Origin: DASZHA01 sp035938265
GTDB taxonomy: Bacteria > Chloroflexota > Dormibacteria > DASZGP01
Direction of reading: 5' to 3'
Assembly: GCA_035938265.1 (NCBI GenBank)
Contig: DASZHA010000084.1
Location: 1 to 47,182, forward strand
DNA: 47,182 nucleotides
The position numbers and the translations under genes were made by a program. Positions 29,596 to 37,964 of this stretch are shown one piece after another (positions within the stretch are counted from its first letter, which is position 1; each line of letters starts with the position of its first letter). Below the pieces are notes generated by a model. That model saw only the letters and a list, made by a program, of their open reading frames with translations, was not told where the DNA came from and did not search any database.

Positions 29596-31602
29596 TTAGG
29601 AGGTGGCCTCCCCGCGGTCTCGCCGCGAGCGGGTCAGGGCCAGAGTGACGCCACCGATCACCAGGAGCGCGAGGCTCAGGAAGCCGGCCTGCGCCATGCC
29701 ACCCATACCGGTGTTCGGGGCCTTTGCCGTCACCGCGCCCAGGACTCCCTGGGACGGCGCCGGTGAGACGGTTGTGGTGGTTCCGCTGCTGCCACCACTG
29801 GGATTCTTGGCGACGTAGAGGATCGCCGTGCCTGTACCGCCATTGGGGACGGTGACGGTCACATGGTTGGTGCCGTCGGTCCCGTTGCAGGCGATCCAGT
29901 GATACCCGGCCGGGAGGCCGCCGGCGACATCGTAGCCGCCGGTGGGAACCGTGGTCGGGCTGAGCGGGTTGGCAGAGGCGCCGATGGTGGCCGGGCCGCT
30001 GGCGGCGAGGGTGCCACCGGGGACCTCGGTCGTGGTTGCGCCACTGGTGCAGTCGTAGATGTGGCCGGCCAGTTGGCCCTCGTCGCGGGCGACGTAGAAG
30101 ATGCCCACGCCGTGCCCGTTGACGGGTACCGTCACCGACTCGGTGGCGGCGTTGGCGCTACCGCTGCTGTTCCCGCCACAGCTGTAGACGAAGTGGTAGC
30201 TGGCGGGGTTGGCGGCGCTGACCGTGAAGGCGCCGGTGTCGACCACGGTCGGGCTCAGCGGGTTGGCCTGCTGGGCAACGGTGCTTGGACCGCTGGCCGA
30301 GACCTTGCCGCCGGGTACTTCGGTGGTCGTGACGGTGCCGGTGCTGCAGTCGTAGATGTGAGCGGCCAGGTCGCCGGTGTCGCGGGCGACGTAGAACTTG
30401 GCCTCACCCACGCCGTTGGTCGGGACCGTGACGCCCTGGGTGCTGCTATCGCTCACGTCGTTGCAGGCGACGAGGTGATAGCTGGCCGGGGCAACCGCGG
30501 TCTCGGTGTACTGACCCGCGATCACGCCGTAGTTGATGGGGTTGGCAGCCGCCGGCTTGTTGACGGGACCGCTAACTGCGATGGTGCCGCCGGCGATGTC
30601 AGAGACCATGTTGGCGGTGCCGCCGGTGCAGTCGTAGATGTGGCCGACAATCGCGCCCGTGTCGTGGACGACGTAGAACACGCCTACGCCCTTGCCCCCG
30701 ACGGGCACATGGACGGCGTCAGTCGCCGCCGAGCTCGAACCTGTGGACGTGCCGCCGCATGCGAAGGTGAAGTGGAAGCCCGCGGGGGGCGTGGCCGACT
30801 CTGTATAGTCGCCCGCTGGGACGACCGGGTAGCTGATGGGGTTGGCGGCGGCGGGCTTGGTCGTAGGACCGTTGCTCACCGCGATGGTGCCACCGGCTAC
30901 GTCGTGAGTGACGTCAGCCGTGCCCGTGGTGCAGTCGTAGATGTGGCCCGCGATGGCGCCGGTGCTGGGCACCTGCGTTGGCGGCCCACAGAGCACGTTC
31001 TGGGCGCTGGTGCCGCTGCCAAGCGAACCCTGGGCGCCGCTGTAGAGCACCGTGTTCTGGCAGGTGGCATTGGCCGGCAGGTTGGTGTTCGACATGAACA
31101 GGAAGTAGCCGATCATCCCGCCGCTACCGACGGGGTGTTCGACAAACGCCTTGTGGAGGACGTTGGCGTTGAGGGTGAAGGACGCAGGAGTCGAATGGCC
31201 ACTGCCGTCGACGGTGTAGTCGATGGTCTGGTAGACGTTGAGATGTCCGCCCTCGTCCTCCAGGAGCTGAAGCTCGTAGTTCCCGGTCACCGGGCCGGAG
31301 CCGTTGAAGATGACGTGGTCGGTGATCGAGGTGGTGCCGGCCGGGAGGATGATCTCTCCCTTGTACGGCTGCTGAGCGATCTCCTTGCCACTGACGGTGT
31401 CGGCGGCCAGGCACTTGCCTCCCGAGACGAACCCGCCCGGCATGGTGCAGTGCCCGGATCCGAACCAGGCATATGAGTTCTGGGTTCCGAAGATGAACAA
31501 CGCTCCGATCGCCTGGGCGGCCACCAGGGCCGCTACGATCAGAGCTACGCGCCAGCGGTTCGATCGCTGACTCGTGTTCGTGACTGAAACCAACTGGGTC
31601 AA
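29596..31602 (-). CDS. Four-repeat secreted surface protein with APNTG sorting signal
   Basis: 668 aa from TTG 31602, chosen because AAGGAGGAG is four nt upstream; the upstream ATG 31644 would add 14 residues before the membrane helix. Signal/anchor helix at about 19-40. An N-terminal unique domain (about 45-210) is followed by four tandem repeats of 93-100 residues (about 214-314, 314-408, 408-507, 507-600). Each starts with an AGHIYDC-type strand and has a second Cys about 50-60 residues later (FACGG, VACND, YSCGG, IACNG), suggesting one disulfide per repeat. The C-terminus is Thr/Ser-rich linker, APNTG (628-632), hydrophobic helix and RSRRDRG: a sortase substrate. The repeats resemble Cna-B/SdrD-like stalk modules in plan, but I do not recognise the family. 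Confidence 0.82.
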   Translation of the reverse strand: MTQLVSVTNTSQRSNRWRVALIVAALVAAQAIGALFIFGTQNSYAWFGSGHCTMPGGFVSGGKCLAADTVSGKEIAQQPYKGEIILPAGTTSITDHVIFNGSGPVTGNYELQLLEDEGGHLNVYQTIDYTVDGSGHSTPASFTLNANVLHKAFVEHPVGSGGMIGYFLFMSNTNLPANATCQNTVLYSGAQGSLGSGTSAQNVLCGPPTQVPSTGAIAGHIYDCTTGTADVTHDVAGGTIAVSNGPTTKPAAANPISYPVVPAGDYTESATPPAGFHFTFACGGTSTGSSSAATDAVHVPVGGKGVGVFYVVHDTGAIVGHIYDCTGGTANMVSDIAGGTIAVSGPVNKPAAANPINYGVIAGQYTETAVAPASYHLVACNDVSDSSTQGVTVPTNGVGEAKFYVARDTGDLAAHIYDCSTGTVTTTEVPGGKVSASGPSTVAQQANPLSPTVVDTGAFTVSAANPASYHFVYSCGGNSSGSANAATESVTVPVNGHGVGIFYVARDEGQLAGHIYDCTSGATTTEVPGGTLAASGPATIGASANPLSPTTVPTGGYDVAGGLPAGYHWIACNGTDGTNHVTVTVPNGGTGTAILYVAKNPSGGSSGTTTTVSPAPSQGVLGAVTAKAPNTGMGGMAQAGFLSLALLVIGGVTLALTRSRRDRGEATS

Positions 31603-31786
31603 GGGACTCCTCCTTATTCCGAGGAGCCGATCCCGCTGTGGCATCGTGGTCCCCTCTGATCTGGGCTTGTTACTTAGGTGTGACTAGTCATATGACGGAT
31701 GTGTAACGTAAACCTTGCATACATGGGGCAAAAGTGGAACCCCACGAACAGAGGGGAAACCATCACGGGGAGGCCTGGCGCTGCCA

Positions 31787-31792
31787 TACAAT
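31787..31792 (+). promoter_or_regulatory. -10 hexamer TACAAT before quinone oxidoreductase gene
   Basis: TACAAT nine nt upstream of ATG 31802. Predicts a very short or absent leader; no TTGACA-like -35. Confidence 0.4.
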
Positions 31793-31801
31793 CGGCGAGC
31801 G

Positions 31802-32797
31802 ATGAAGGCATGGGTGGTGCGCGCCTGGGGTGAGCCGGACTCGATGGTGTTCGAGACGGTGGACGATGCGCCCGCCTCTGACGGCCTGGTGCGCATCAAG
31901 GTCGAGGCCTCCGCGATCAACTTCTTCGACGCGCTCTTGATCGCGGGCACCTACCAGATGAAGCCGGAGTTCCCCTTTACCCCGGGCGGCGAGGTCGCCG
32001 GCACGGTGATCTCGGCGCCGGCTGACTCCGGTTTCGCACCTGGCGACCGGGTCATGGCCGGAGCGCTGATGGACGCCATCGGCCACGGCGGCTACGCGGA
32101 GGTGGTCGACACCCTGCCGATGATGGTGCAGAGGGTCCCCGACGGCATGTCCTTCGAGGACGCCGCCGCCTTCAACATCGTTTACCAGACCGGCTACTTC
32201 GGACTCCACATCCGGGCCCATATCCAGCCCGGTGAGGTGCTCCTGGTCCACGGCGGCGCCGGCGGCACCGGGACCGCCGCCATCCAGCTTGGCAAGGCGG
32301 CGGGCGCAACTGTGATCGCCACCGCAGGCACCGACGAGAAGGTCCAGGTCTGCCTCGATATCGGCGCCGACCACGGCATCAACTACAAGACCCAGGACTT
32401 CGCCGACGAGGTCAACCGCATCACCGAGAAGCGGGGCGCCGACGTGATCTGGGACCCGGTTGGCGGCGACGTCTACGACCGCTCGACCAAGTGCATCGCG
32501 TTCGAGGGCCGCATCATCATCGTCGGCTTCACCTCCGGCCGAATCCCCGAGGCCAAGGCCAACCACGTGCTGGTCAAGAACTACTCAGTCGTCGGCCTCC
32601 ACTGGGGCGCCTACAACCTCAAGAAGCCGGAGCTGATCCAGGAGGTGGTGCGTACGCTGCACGAGATGTACGCGCGGGGGGAGATCAAGCCCCACATCTC
32701 CGCCACCTATCACTTGTCGGACGCGGTTGCCGCCCTCACGGAGGTCGCCTCGGGCCGGACCACGGGCAAGGTGCTCCTGATCCCCAACGGAAGCTGA
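31802..32797 (+). CDS. Zinc-independent quinone oxidoreductase (MDR superfamily)
   Basis: 331 aa NADPH-dependent medium-chain reductase. GroES-like N-terminal domain (VEASAINFFDALLIAGTYQ, FPFTPGGEVAGTV), Rossmann domain with VHGGAGGTGTAAIQLGKAAGA, and typical DVIWDPVGGDVYD and RIIIVGFTSGRIPEAKANHVLVKN. No zinc-ligand Cys set. It reduces quinones or activated alkenes in the cytoplasm. It lies 144 nt upstream of the fatty acyl-CoA reductase gene, same strand, but with separate start signals. Start ATG 31802 after a TACAAT box. Confidence 0.92.
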   Translation: MKAWVVRAWGEPDSMVFETVDDAPASDGLVRIKVEASAINFFDALLIAGTYQMKPEFPFTPGGEVAGTVISAPADSGFAPGDRVMAGALMDAIGHGGYAEVVDTLPMMVQRVPDGMSFEDAAAFNIVYQTGYFGLHIRAHIQPGEVLLVHGGAGGTGTAAIQLGKAAGATVIATAGTDEKVQVCLDIGADHGINYKTQDFADEVNRITEKRGADVIWDPVGGDVYDRSTKCIAFEGRIIIVGFTSGRIPEAKANHVLVKNYSVVGLHWGAYNLKKPELIQEVVRTLHEMYARGEIKPHISATYHLSDAVAALTEVASGRTTGKVLLIPNGS

Positions 32798-32941
32798 CCC
32801 GAGCCGAACCCAGGACCGGCTGGCGCCACTGCTGGACGCAGGAGTCCTGATGCGACCCGCCGCCGCCGCTTGGGTTAGCATCAGCCTTCCGGCGTCGCGG
32901 GCGCCGGCTGATCTCGACGCGAAGTAGGTGTGAGGAGAGCA

Positions 32942-34930
32942 ATGGCTTACTTGGTAACCGGCGCGACCGGCTTCATTGGCAAGAACCTGATCGACCAGCT
33001 GGTCAAGCGTGATGGCGACATCTACGCGCTCGTGCGCAAGGGCAGCCGCGCCAAGCTGGATGCCCTGGTCGCGGAGCGCTGGCCAACGGCCGCCGACCGC
33101 ATCAAGGGCGTCGAGGGAGACATCACCCAGCCCGACGCCGGCGTCAGCGCCGAGGACAAGGCCCATCTCAAAGGCGCCGAGATCTACCACCTGGCCGCCG
33201 TCTACGACCTCGAGGCCAGTGAGGCCGCCAACCGTGCCGCCAACGTTGACGGCACTCGACACGTCGTCGAGCTGGCCAACTCATCCGGGGCCGCCCGGCT
33301 CCACCATGTCAGCTCCATCGCCGTCGCCGGGGGCAAGTGGAAGGGCGACTTCAGCGAGGAGATGTTCGAGGAGGGGCAGGAGCTCGAGCACCCCTACTAC
33401 GCCACCAAGTACGAGTCGGAGCAGATCGTCCGCAACGAGGCAAAGGTGCCCTACCGCGTGTACCGCCCCGGGATCGTGGTCGGTCATTCGCAGACCGGCG
33501 AGGCCGACCGCATCGATGGGCCGTACTACGCCTTCAAGATCCTGCAGCGGCTGCGCGCATCGCTACCGAGCTGGGCGCCGCTGGTCGGTCCCGAGGGCTG
33601 GCCCCTGAACCTGGTGCCGGTGGACTTCGTGGCCCAGGCCATCGACCATATCGGTCACAAGGAAGGGCTTGACGGCCGCACCTTCCACATCGTCGATCCC
33701 AACCCCCTTTCGCTGGGCGACACCCTCAACGAGTTCGCCCGCGCGGCCCACGCGCCCGAGTTCGCGCTGCGCTTCGACCGGCGCGCCACCTCGATGGTGC
33801 CCAGTGACATCAGCAACGCCATCGGCAGGCTGCCGGCGGTGCAGCGCATCCGGGAGCAGGTGCTGGAGGGCATCAAGATCCCGGAGCCGGCGCTCGACTA
33901 CATGGCCAACCGTGCCACATTTACCGCCATTGAGTCGCAGAAGGAGCTGGCCGGCAGCGGTATCGAGGTGCCGCCACTGCGTGCCTATGCCTGGCGGATC
34001 TGGGACTACTGGGAGCGCCACCTCGACCCCGAGCTGCCCACCGAGCGCAACCTCCGAGCGGCGCTGGAGGGCAAGGTGGTCATCATCACCGGTGCCTCGT
34101 CGGGCATTGGCGAGGCGGTGGCCAGGGCGTTGGGCCGTTCTGGCGGACACCTGATGCTGGTCTCGCGGACCAAGGAAAAGCTCGACGAGCTCAAGGCGAA
34201 AATCGAGGCCGAGGGCGGCAAGGCCTGGGTCTATCCCACCGACCTCTCTGACCTCGAATCAATCGGGGCCATGCTCGAGCAGGTCCTCGCCGACCACGGC
34301 CGGGTCGACATCCTTATCAACAACGCCGGCCGGTCCATCCGGAGGTCGGTGGAGGAGTCGCTGGACCGCTTCCACGACTTTCAGCGCACGATGCAGCTGA
34401 ACTACTTCGGCGCCATCAAGCTGATCATGGGCGTGCTGCCATCGATGATGGAGCAGCACCGCGGCCAGGTGATCAACGTCTCCTCGATCGGGGCGCAGGC
34501 CTACCCGCCGCGGTTCGCGGCCTACGTCGCCTCAAAGAGCGCGCTGGAAGGCTTCAGCCGCTGCATGGCCCCCGAGGTTGCCCACCACGGCATCACCGTC
34601 ACCAACATCCACATGCCCCTGGTGCGCACGCCGATGATCTCGCCGACCTCGATCTACGACAACTTCCCCATCATCGACGCCGACGAGGCCGCCGAAATGG
34701 TGGTGGAGGCGATCCTCAAGCGGCCGCAGGAGGTCTCAACCCGCCTGGGCAAGTTCGGCGAGCTGGTCGACGTCACCGCGCCTGGCTTCCTCCATCTGGT
34801 CATGACCGGCGCCTACCACATGTTCCCCGAGACCGCGGGGAAGAAGAAGGAGGGCGAGGACGGCGCCAAGCCCGAGGTCAGCGTCGAGGGAATGGCGATG
34901 GCCCAGCTGATGCGAGGGATCCACTTCTAA
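32942..34930 (+). CDS. Two-domain fatty acyl-CoA reductase (alcohol-forming, Maqu_2507-like)
   Basis: 662 aa from ATG 32942, which has GAGGAGA six nt upstream; GTG 32930 would add four residues over the SD. Two fused SDR domains: N-terminal extended SDR with TGATGFIG (6-13), HLAAVYD, HHVSSIAVAGG and YYATK, and a C-terminal classical SDR with TGASSGIG, NNAGRSIRRS, NVSSIGAQAYPP and YVASK. The linker IWDYWERHLDPELP and the ends NIHMPLVRTPMISPT and AMAQLMRGIHF match, from memory, the Marinobacter fatty acyl-CoA reductase (661 aa) very closely. It reduces acyl-CoA/ACP to aldehyde and then to fatty alcohol with NADPH, feeding wax esters or ether-like lipids. A mycobacterial-type SDR of similar architecture is also compatible. 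Stop overlaps the convergent SGNH gene by four nt. Confidence 0.88.
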   Translation: MAYLVTGATGFIGKNLIDQLVKRDGDIYALVRKGSRAKLDALVAERWPTAADRIKGVEGDITQPDAGVSAEDKAHLKGAEIYHLAAVYDLEASEAANRAANVDGTRHVVELANSSGAARLHHVSSIAVAGGKWKGDFSEEMFEEGQELEHPYYATKYESEQIVRNEAKVPYRVYRPGIVVGHSQTGEADRIDGPYYAFKILQRLRASLPSWAPLVGPEGWPLNLVPVDFVAQAIDHIGHKEGLDGRTFHIVDPNPLSLGDTLNEFARAAHAPEFALRFDRRATSMVPSDISNAIGRLPAVQRIREQVLEGIKIPEPALDYMANRATFTAIESQKELAGSGIEVPPLRAYAWRIWDYWERHLDPELPTERNLRAALEGKVVIITGASSGIGEAVARALGRSGGHLMLVSRTKEKLDELKAKIEAEGGKAWVYPTDLSDLESIGAMLEQVLADHGRVDILINNAGRSIRRSVEESLDRFHDFQRTMQLNYFGAIKLIMGVLPSMMEQHRGQVINVSSIGAQAYPPRFAAYVASKSALEGFSRCMAPEVAHHGITVTNIHMPLVRTPMISPTSIYDNFPIIDADEAAEMVVEAILKRPQEVSTRLGKFGELVDVTAPGFLHLVMTGAYHMFPETAGKKKEGEDGAKPEVSVEGMAMAQLMRGIHF

Positions 34931-36339
34931 GGGCTTGTTTCGTTACGACGTGGGGGCGCGACCAGGGCCTGCTGGTCAGCCAAGGCGATGGCAAGCTCGC
35001 CGGCGGCGGTCGGATGCAGGGGCGCGGGGTCCGGCAGGCCCTGGACATACGGCTGCTTGGTGCAGAGCTCGTGGCCCCGGAAGTCCGGCTTGACCGCTAT
35101 GAACCCGAAGGTGCTGGCGCCCTTGGCCAGCACCAGGTTGAAAGTGGCCAGCCGCGCCGACAACACCCTGACCTTCTGCGACGACCATCCGTCGATGTCC
35201 TTGCAGGGCACATCGGGATCGAACGGGTCGTAGTACTGGTTGATGATCACGCGAGGATGCTGTGGCAGGGAGGCGAGCTGAGGCAGTAGGTATTCGGCGA
35301 AATCGAGCGTGAACCTGCTCAGGTTTCGATCGAAGAACGCTGTGGTCGCGTTGTCGTCGCAGGCCTCGGCGAGGAGGCAGAACTGAACCAGCGCCGGCCA
35401 CTGCATCTCATTGGCGCCGACGCTCACGATGATCGCAGTGGCGTCGGTCACCTGTTTGGCCCGCCCCAGCTGTGCGCTCACCGTCTGGCCCGCCTGCGGT
35501 TGCTCGCCCAGGACGCCCGCACGGATGGTGGCAGTGCTGCAGGCGAGGTTGAGCACCTTGTAGCTGTTGGTGTTGGCTAACACGGCGGCGAACGAGTCCT
35601 TGCTGCGGCCGCAGGCCCTGTCCTCGGGTGTCGGGTTGCTCACCAGCTCGTTGCCCAGCCCAGCAGCAGTGGAGTCACCGATGACGACGAGGTTGATTCC
35701 CGAAACCGGCGGCCCGACGGGCGCCGGCGTAAAGATGGAGGTATCCCGGCCCACAAGGGCGTCGATCGAGCTAGCCCGGGAAACGCTGCTCAGGGTGTTG
35801 GTGGCCAGGGCCGCCTGCCCGGCATTCAGCAGCAGCAGCGTCAGCAGACAGCCCACCGTCAGCCGGACGGCTCTGCGCTCGGGCAAGCCTCGCCACTGCA
35901 CCATGGCGATCGCGACCGGCACGATGGCTGCGGTGCAGACCGCCTCGCTCACCAGGAAGAGCCACAGGCAGTAACGCAGCCAGCCATCGAAGAGCTGTTT
36001 GCCGAGACTCTCGAGCGACAGGTCGTAGGCAGCCCGGAGGGTCGCGGTGAGGTCGTTGGTGGACAGCGCTGGGGCGATTTCGAGGTGCGGTCTCAGGAGT
36101 CCGTAGAAGGTGAGCTTGAGTGGAATCGATACTCCGAATTCGATCAGCTCGCCCGGGCCCCACAGGTTGAGATGGGGCCGGGCGGCGCCAATCGCAACCG
36201 TCTGCCCGACGATCTGGACGGTCTGCCTGGGGGTGGCCAGCAGCCCGATCAGGTAAGAGGCTAGGACGATGGCGGCGACCAGCACGATGTAGCCGACCAT
36301 CGGAGCACGCCATCGGCGGGCTCTGTCTCTCAGTCGCAC
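34927..36339 (-). CDS. Membrane-anchored SGNH/GDSL hydrolase
   Basis: 470 aa. The first 180 residues hold three or four membrane helices (about 15-36, 68-83, 122-146, 160-178), followed by an extracytoplasmic SGNH esterase domain: block I IGDSTAAG (Ser223), Gly in LNLACSTATIRAG, block III VGANEMQW (Asn310) and block V DPAPLHP (His442). The usual DxxH is stretched, with Asp437 five residues before the His. Several paired Cys support an exported domain. Likely deacylates surface glycan, lipid or wall polymer. Divergent from the small membrane protein genes at 36392. Confidence 0.85.
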   Translation of the reverse strand: MRLRDRARRWRAPMVGYIVLVAAIVLASYLIGLLATPRQTVQIVGQTVAIGAARPHLNLWGPGELIEFGVSIPLKLTFYGLLRPHLEIAPALSTNDLTATLRAAYDLSLESLGKQLFDGWLRYCLWLFLVSEAVCTAAIVPVAIAMVQWRGLPERRAVRLTVGCLLTLLLLNAGQAALATNTLSSVSRASSIDALVGRDTSIFTPAPVGPPVSGINLVVIGDSTAAGLGNELVSNPTPEDRACGRSKDSFAAVLANTNSYKVLNLACSTATIRAGVLGEQPQAGQTVSAQLGRAKQVTDATAIIVSVGANEMQWPALVQFCLLAEACDDNATTAFFDRNLSRFTLDFAEYLLPQLASLPQHPRVIINQYYDPFDPDVPCKDIDGWSSQKVRVLSARLATFNLVLAKGASTFGFIAVKPDFRGHELCTKQPYVQGLPDPAPLHPTAAGELAIALADQQALVAPPRRNETSP

Positions 36340-36355
36340 TAGTGACGGTCGGCCA

Positions 36356-36384
36356 TTGTCCGTCCGATTGTAGGAAGCTAATCT
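36356..36384 (+). promoter_or_regulatory. Promoter of small membrane-protein cluster
   Basis: TTGTCC (36356-36361), 17 nt, TAATCT (36379-36384). Seven nt further is ATG 36392 of a mini-ORF, so the transcript may be leaderless. Confidence 0.45.
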
Positions 36385-36391
36385 TGGCTCG

Positions 36392-36424
36392 ATGAGGCGC
36401 GATCAACCGGAGCTCGGCCGCTGA
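36392..36424 (+). CDS. Possible 10-codon leader ORF coupled to next gene
   Basis: ATG 36392, seven nt after TAATCT, opens MRRDQPELGR and ends in TGA overlapping the ATG of the next gene (TGATG). Its layout mirrors the 13-codon leader before the response regulator at 2044-2085. No codon bias indicative of attenuation. Confidence 0.4.
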   Translation: MRRDQPELGR

Positions 36425-36714
36425 TGTATTTCGCAACCCTGAAACGACCGAGCGCCCTCATCCCGCTGGCGATGTCCTTCGCGGCACTCGGCCTGGTTCT
36501 TGGTCACATAGCGATCTTCGGGGTGACCCATGACCCTGACGAGGGGGCCGCCGCGCATCTCTGGCAGCTATTGATGGCTGGACAATTGCCCATCATCGGG
36601 TTCTTCGCGCTCAGATGGCTGGCGCGCACCCCAGGACAAGCGCTGTTCGTGCTGTCCCTCCAGCTCGTCGCCGGCCTCGCCGCCGCCGCCCCCGTCTTCC
36701 TCCTCAAGCTCTGA
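36424..36714 (+). CDS. Small membrane protein, function unknown
   Basis: 96 aa with about three hydrophobic segments (residues 11-34, 47-66 and 71-95), separated by the acidic loop VTHDPDEGAAAHLWQ. No family recognised. First of three consecutive plus-strand membrane-protein genes; the next starts eight nt after its stop. Confidence 0.65.
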   Translation: MYFATLKRPSALIPLAMSFAALGLVLGHIAIFGVTHDPDEGAAAHLWQLLMAGQLPIIGFFALRWLARTPGQALFVLSLQLVAGLAAAAPVFLLKL

Positions 36715-36721
36715 CCTCGAG

Positions 36722-37267
36722 GTGACCTACGGTGAGGCCCTTCTGGGCTGGCGCGATTTCTACGTGACCGCCGGAGCGGCGGCCGCGACGTTGGTGGGGC
36801 TGCTCTTTGTGGGCCTCTCCTTGCACATCAAGGTCGTCGTATCTCGCCCCGACGTCCGGAGCCTTGCCCGGGTTACACTCGCGGACTTTTTCGTCGTCCT
36901 GCTGGTTGCGCTTGTGGTGTTGGCGCCGGCGACTGACGCCTGGGCGACGGGAGCGTGGCTGGCAGGGGTCTCAGCGGTCAGTCTGGGGTTGGTGGTCCGG
37001 CCGGCGGTCCAAGCCTTCAGGTTGAGGCGCACCCGAACCATCGGCCGCTGGGTATTGCTCTCAAGGTTCGGCCTCAGCGCGCTCTGCTATTTGGGCGTGG
37101 GCACCACTGGTGTGCTGCTCGGCAGGCACGACTTCGACACCGGACTCAGTGGTCTGCTGATCGTGGTCATCCTCCTGCTGGCGGTTTCGATCCGCAACAC
37201 TTGGGACCTATTGATTACCGTGGCTGACAGCCTCGACGCGGGCGGCATCCGCCACTCTCGCTCCTAG
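36722..37267 (+). CDS. Membrane protein, function unknown
   Basis: 181 aa starting at GTG 36722, with about five membrane segments. The N-terminus (GWRDFYVTAGAAAATLVGLLFVGLSLH) is a pattern often seen in uncharacterised membrane proteins of actinobacteria and relatives. A basic loop RLRRTRTIGRW sits mid-protein. Eight nt from the preceding gene, so probably co-transcribed. No enzymatic motif. Confidence 0.65.
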   Translation: MTYGEALLGWRDFYVTAGAAAATLVGLLFVGLSLHIKVVVSRPDVRSLARVTLADFFVVLLVALVVLAPATDAWATGAWLAGVSAVSLGLVVRPAVQAFRLRRTRTIGRWVLLSRFGLSALCYLGVGTTGVLLGRHDFDTGLSGLLIVVILLLAVSIRNTWDLLITVADSLDAGGIRHSRS

Positions 37268-37327
37268 GAAAGGCCGCAGTTAGCTCTCGATCGGAATTCC
37301 TTGGCCACCGTTGACTAAGGAGGCAAA

Positions 37328-37537
37328 TTGACTCGCTTCAGAAACTATTGGGTTTACAGCGCTGGCCTTGCTGTCGCCTGGGCGGTCGGCCTCACGCTGG
37401 CGCTGGCGATCCGCGGTCCGGCCCGACTACAAGTCTTCCTCTTGGTCTTCTTCGGCTACTGCATTGGGTGGGTGTCGACGACGATCGCGCGGTCCGTCTA
37501 TCCGCCGCCCAAGCGCTGGGGATCGACCAAAGGGTAG
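37328..37537 (+). CDS. Small two-helix membrane protein
   Basis: 69 aa from TTG 37328, supported by AAGGAGG four nt upstream. Two membrane helices (about 8-28 and 33-54) and a basic Pro-rich tail (YPPPKRWGSTKG). No family recognised. A 60-nt gap separates it from the preceding membrane gene. Confidence 0.55.
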   Translation: MTRFRNYWVYSAGLAVAWAVGLTLALAIRGPARLQVFLLVFFGYCIGWVSTTIARSVYPPPKRWGSTKG

Positions 37538-37556
37538 GCTCCGTTCGCGGTTGTAG

Positions 37557-37955
37557 TTAGGTGCGCGGAAGGCTCGGGCCTAGCAAGCTCCGCAGCCGGG
37601 CGCCGAGCCCAACCTGGGGCGGATCGCACGAAGCGCCCTGTGGGACCTCGGTTTCGCGCGCGGCGACCGGGCCCAACTCGACCTTCACTCCCCGCCAGAA
37701 CGCGACCCGGCTCTTGATCTCAGCAGCTGCGTCCATGGGGTCGGGGTAGAACCAGGCGGCGTCCTTGTTGATGGCGTCGCCGACCCGGATGGAGTAGTAG
37801 CTCGCCTCGCCCTTCCAGCTGCAGAAGGTGTGCTTGTCGCTGGTTACCAGGAGCTCGTCTTTCACCGCCTCTCGCGGGAAGTAGTGGTTGCCCTCGACAA
37901 CCACGGTGTCGTCGCTCTCCGCGACAACGGTTCCATTCCACGTAGCCCGTGCCAT
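37557..37955 (-). CDS. DUF427 family protein
   Basis: 132 aa. MARATWNGTVVAESDDTVVVEGNHYFP, KHTFCSWKGEASYYS and DAAWFYPDP are the DUF427 signature (a small beta fold, function unproven). The C-terminal 35 residues after VAFWRGVKVEL are a non-conserved Pro/Gly-rich extension. Cytoplasmic. ATG 37955 lies nine nt after the stop of the ceramidase-like gene upstream, so it may be the last gene of that transcript. Confidence 0.88.
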   Translation of the reverse strand: MARATWNGTVVAESDDTVVVEGNHYFPREAVKDELLVTSDKHTFCSWKGEASYYSIRVGDAINKDAAWFYPDPMDAAAEIKSRVAFWRGVKVELGPVAARETEVPQGASCDPPQVGLGARLRSLLGPSLPRT

Positions 37956-37964
37956 GCCTAACGC

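Noticed and set aside
29863..31476. 537-codon plus-strand open frame over the repeat protein
   Set aside because: The minus-strand gene has signal peptide, repeats and sorting signal; the plus-strand product shows only mirrored repeats of Val/Gly/Asp.
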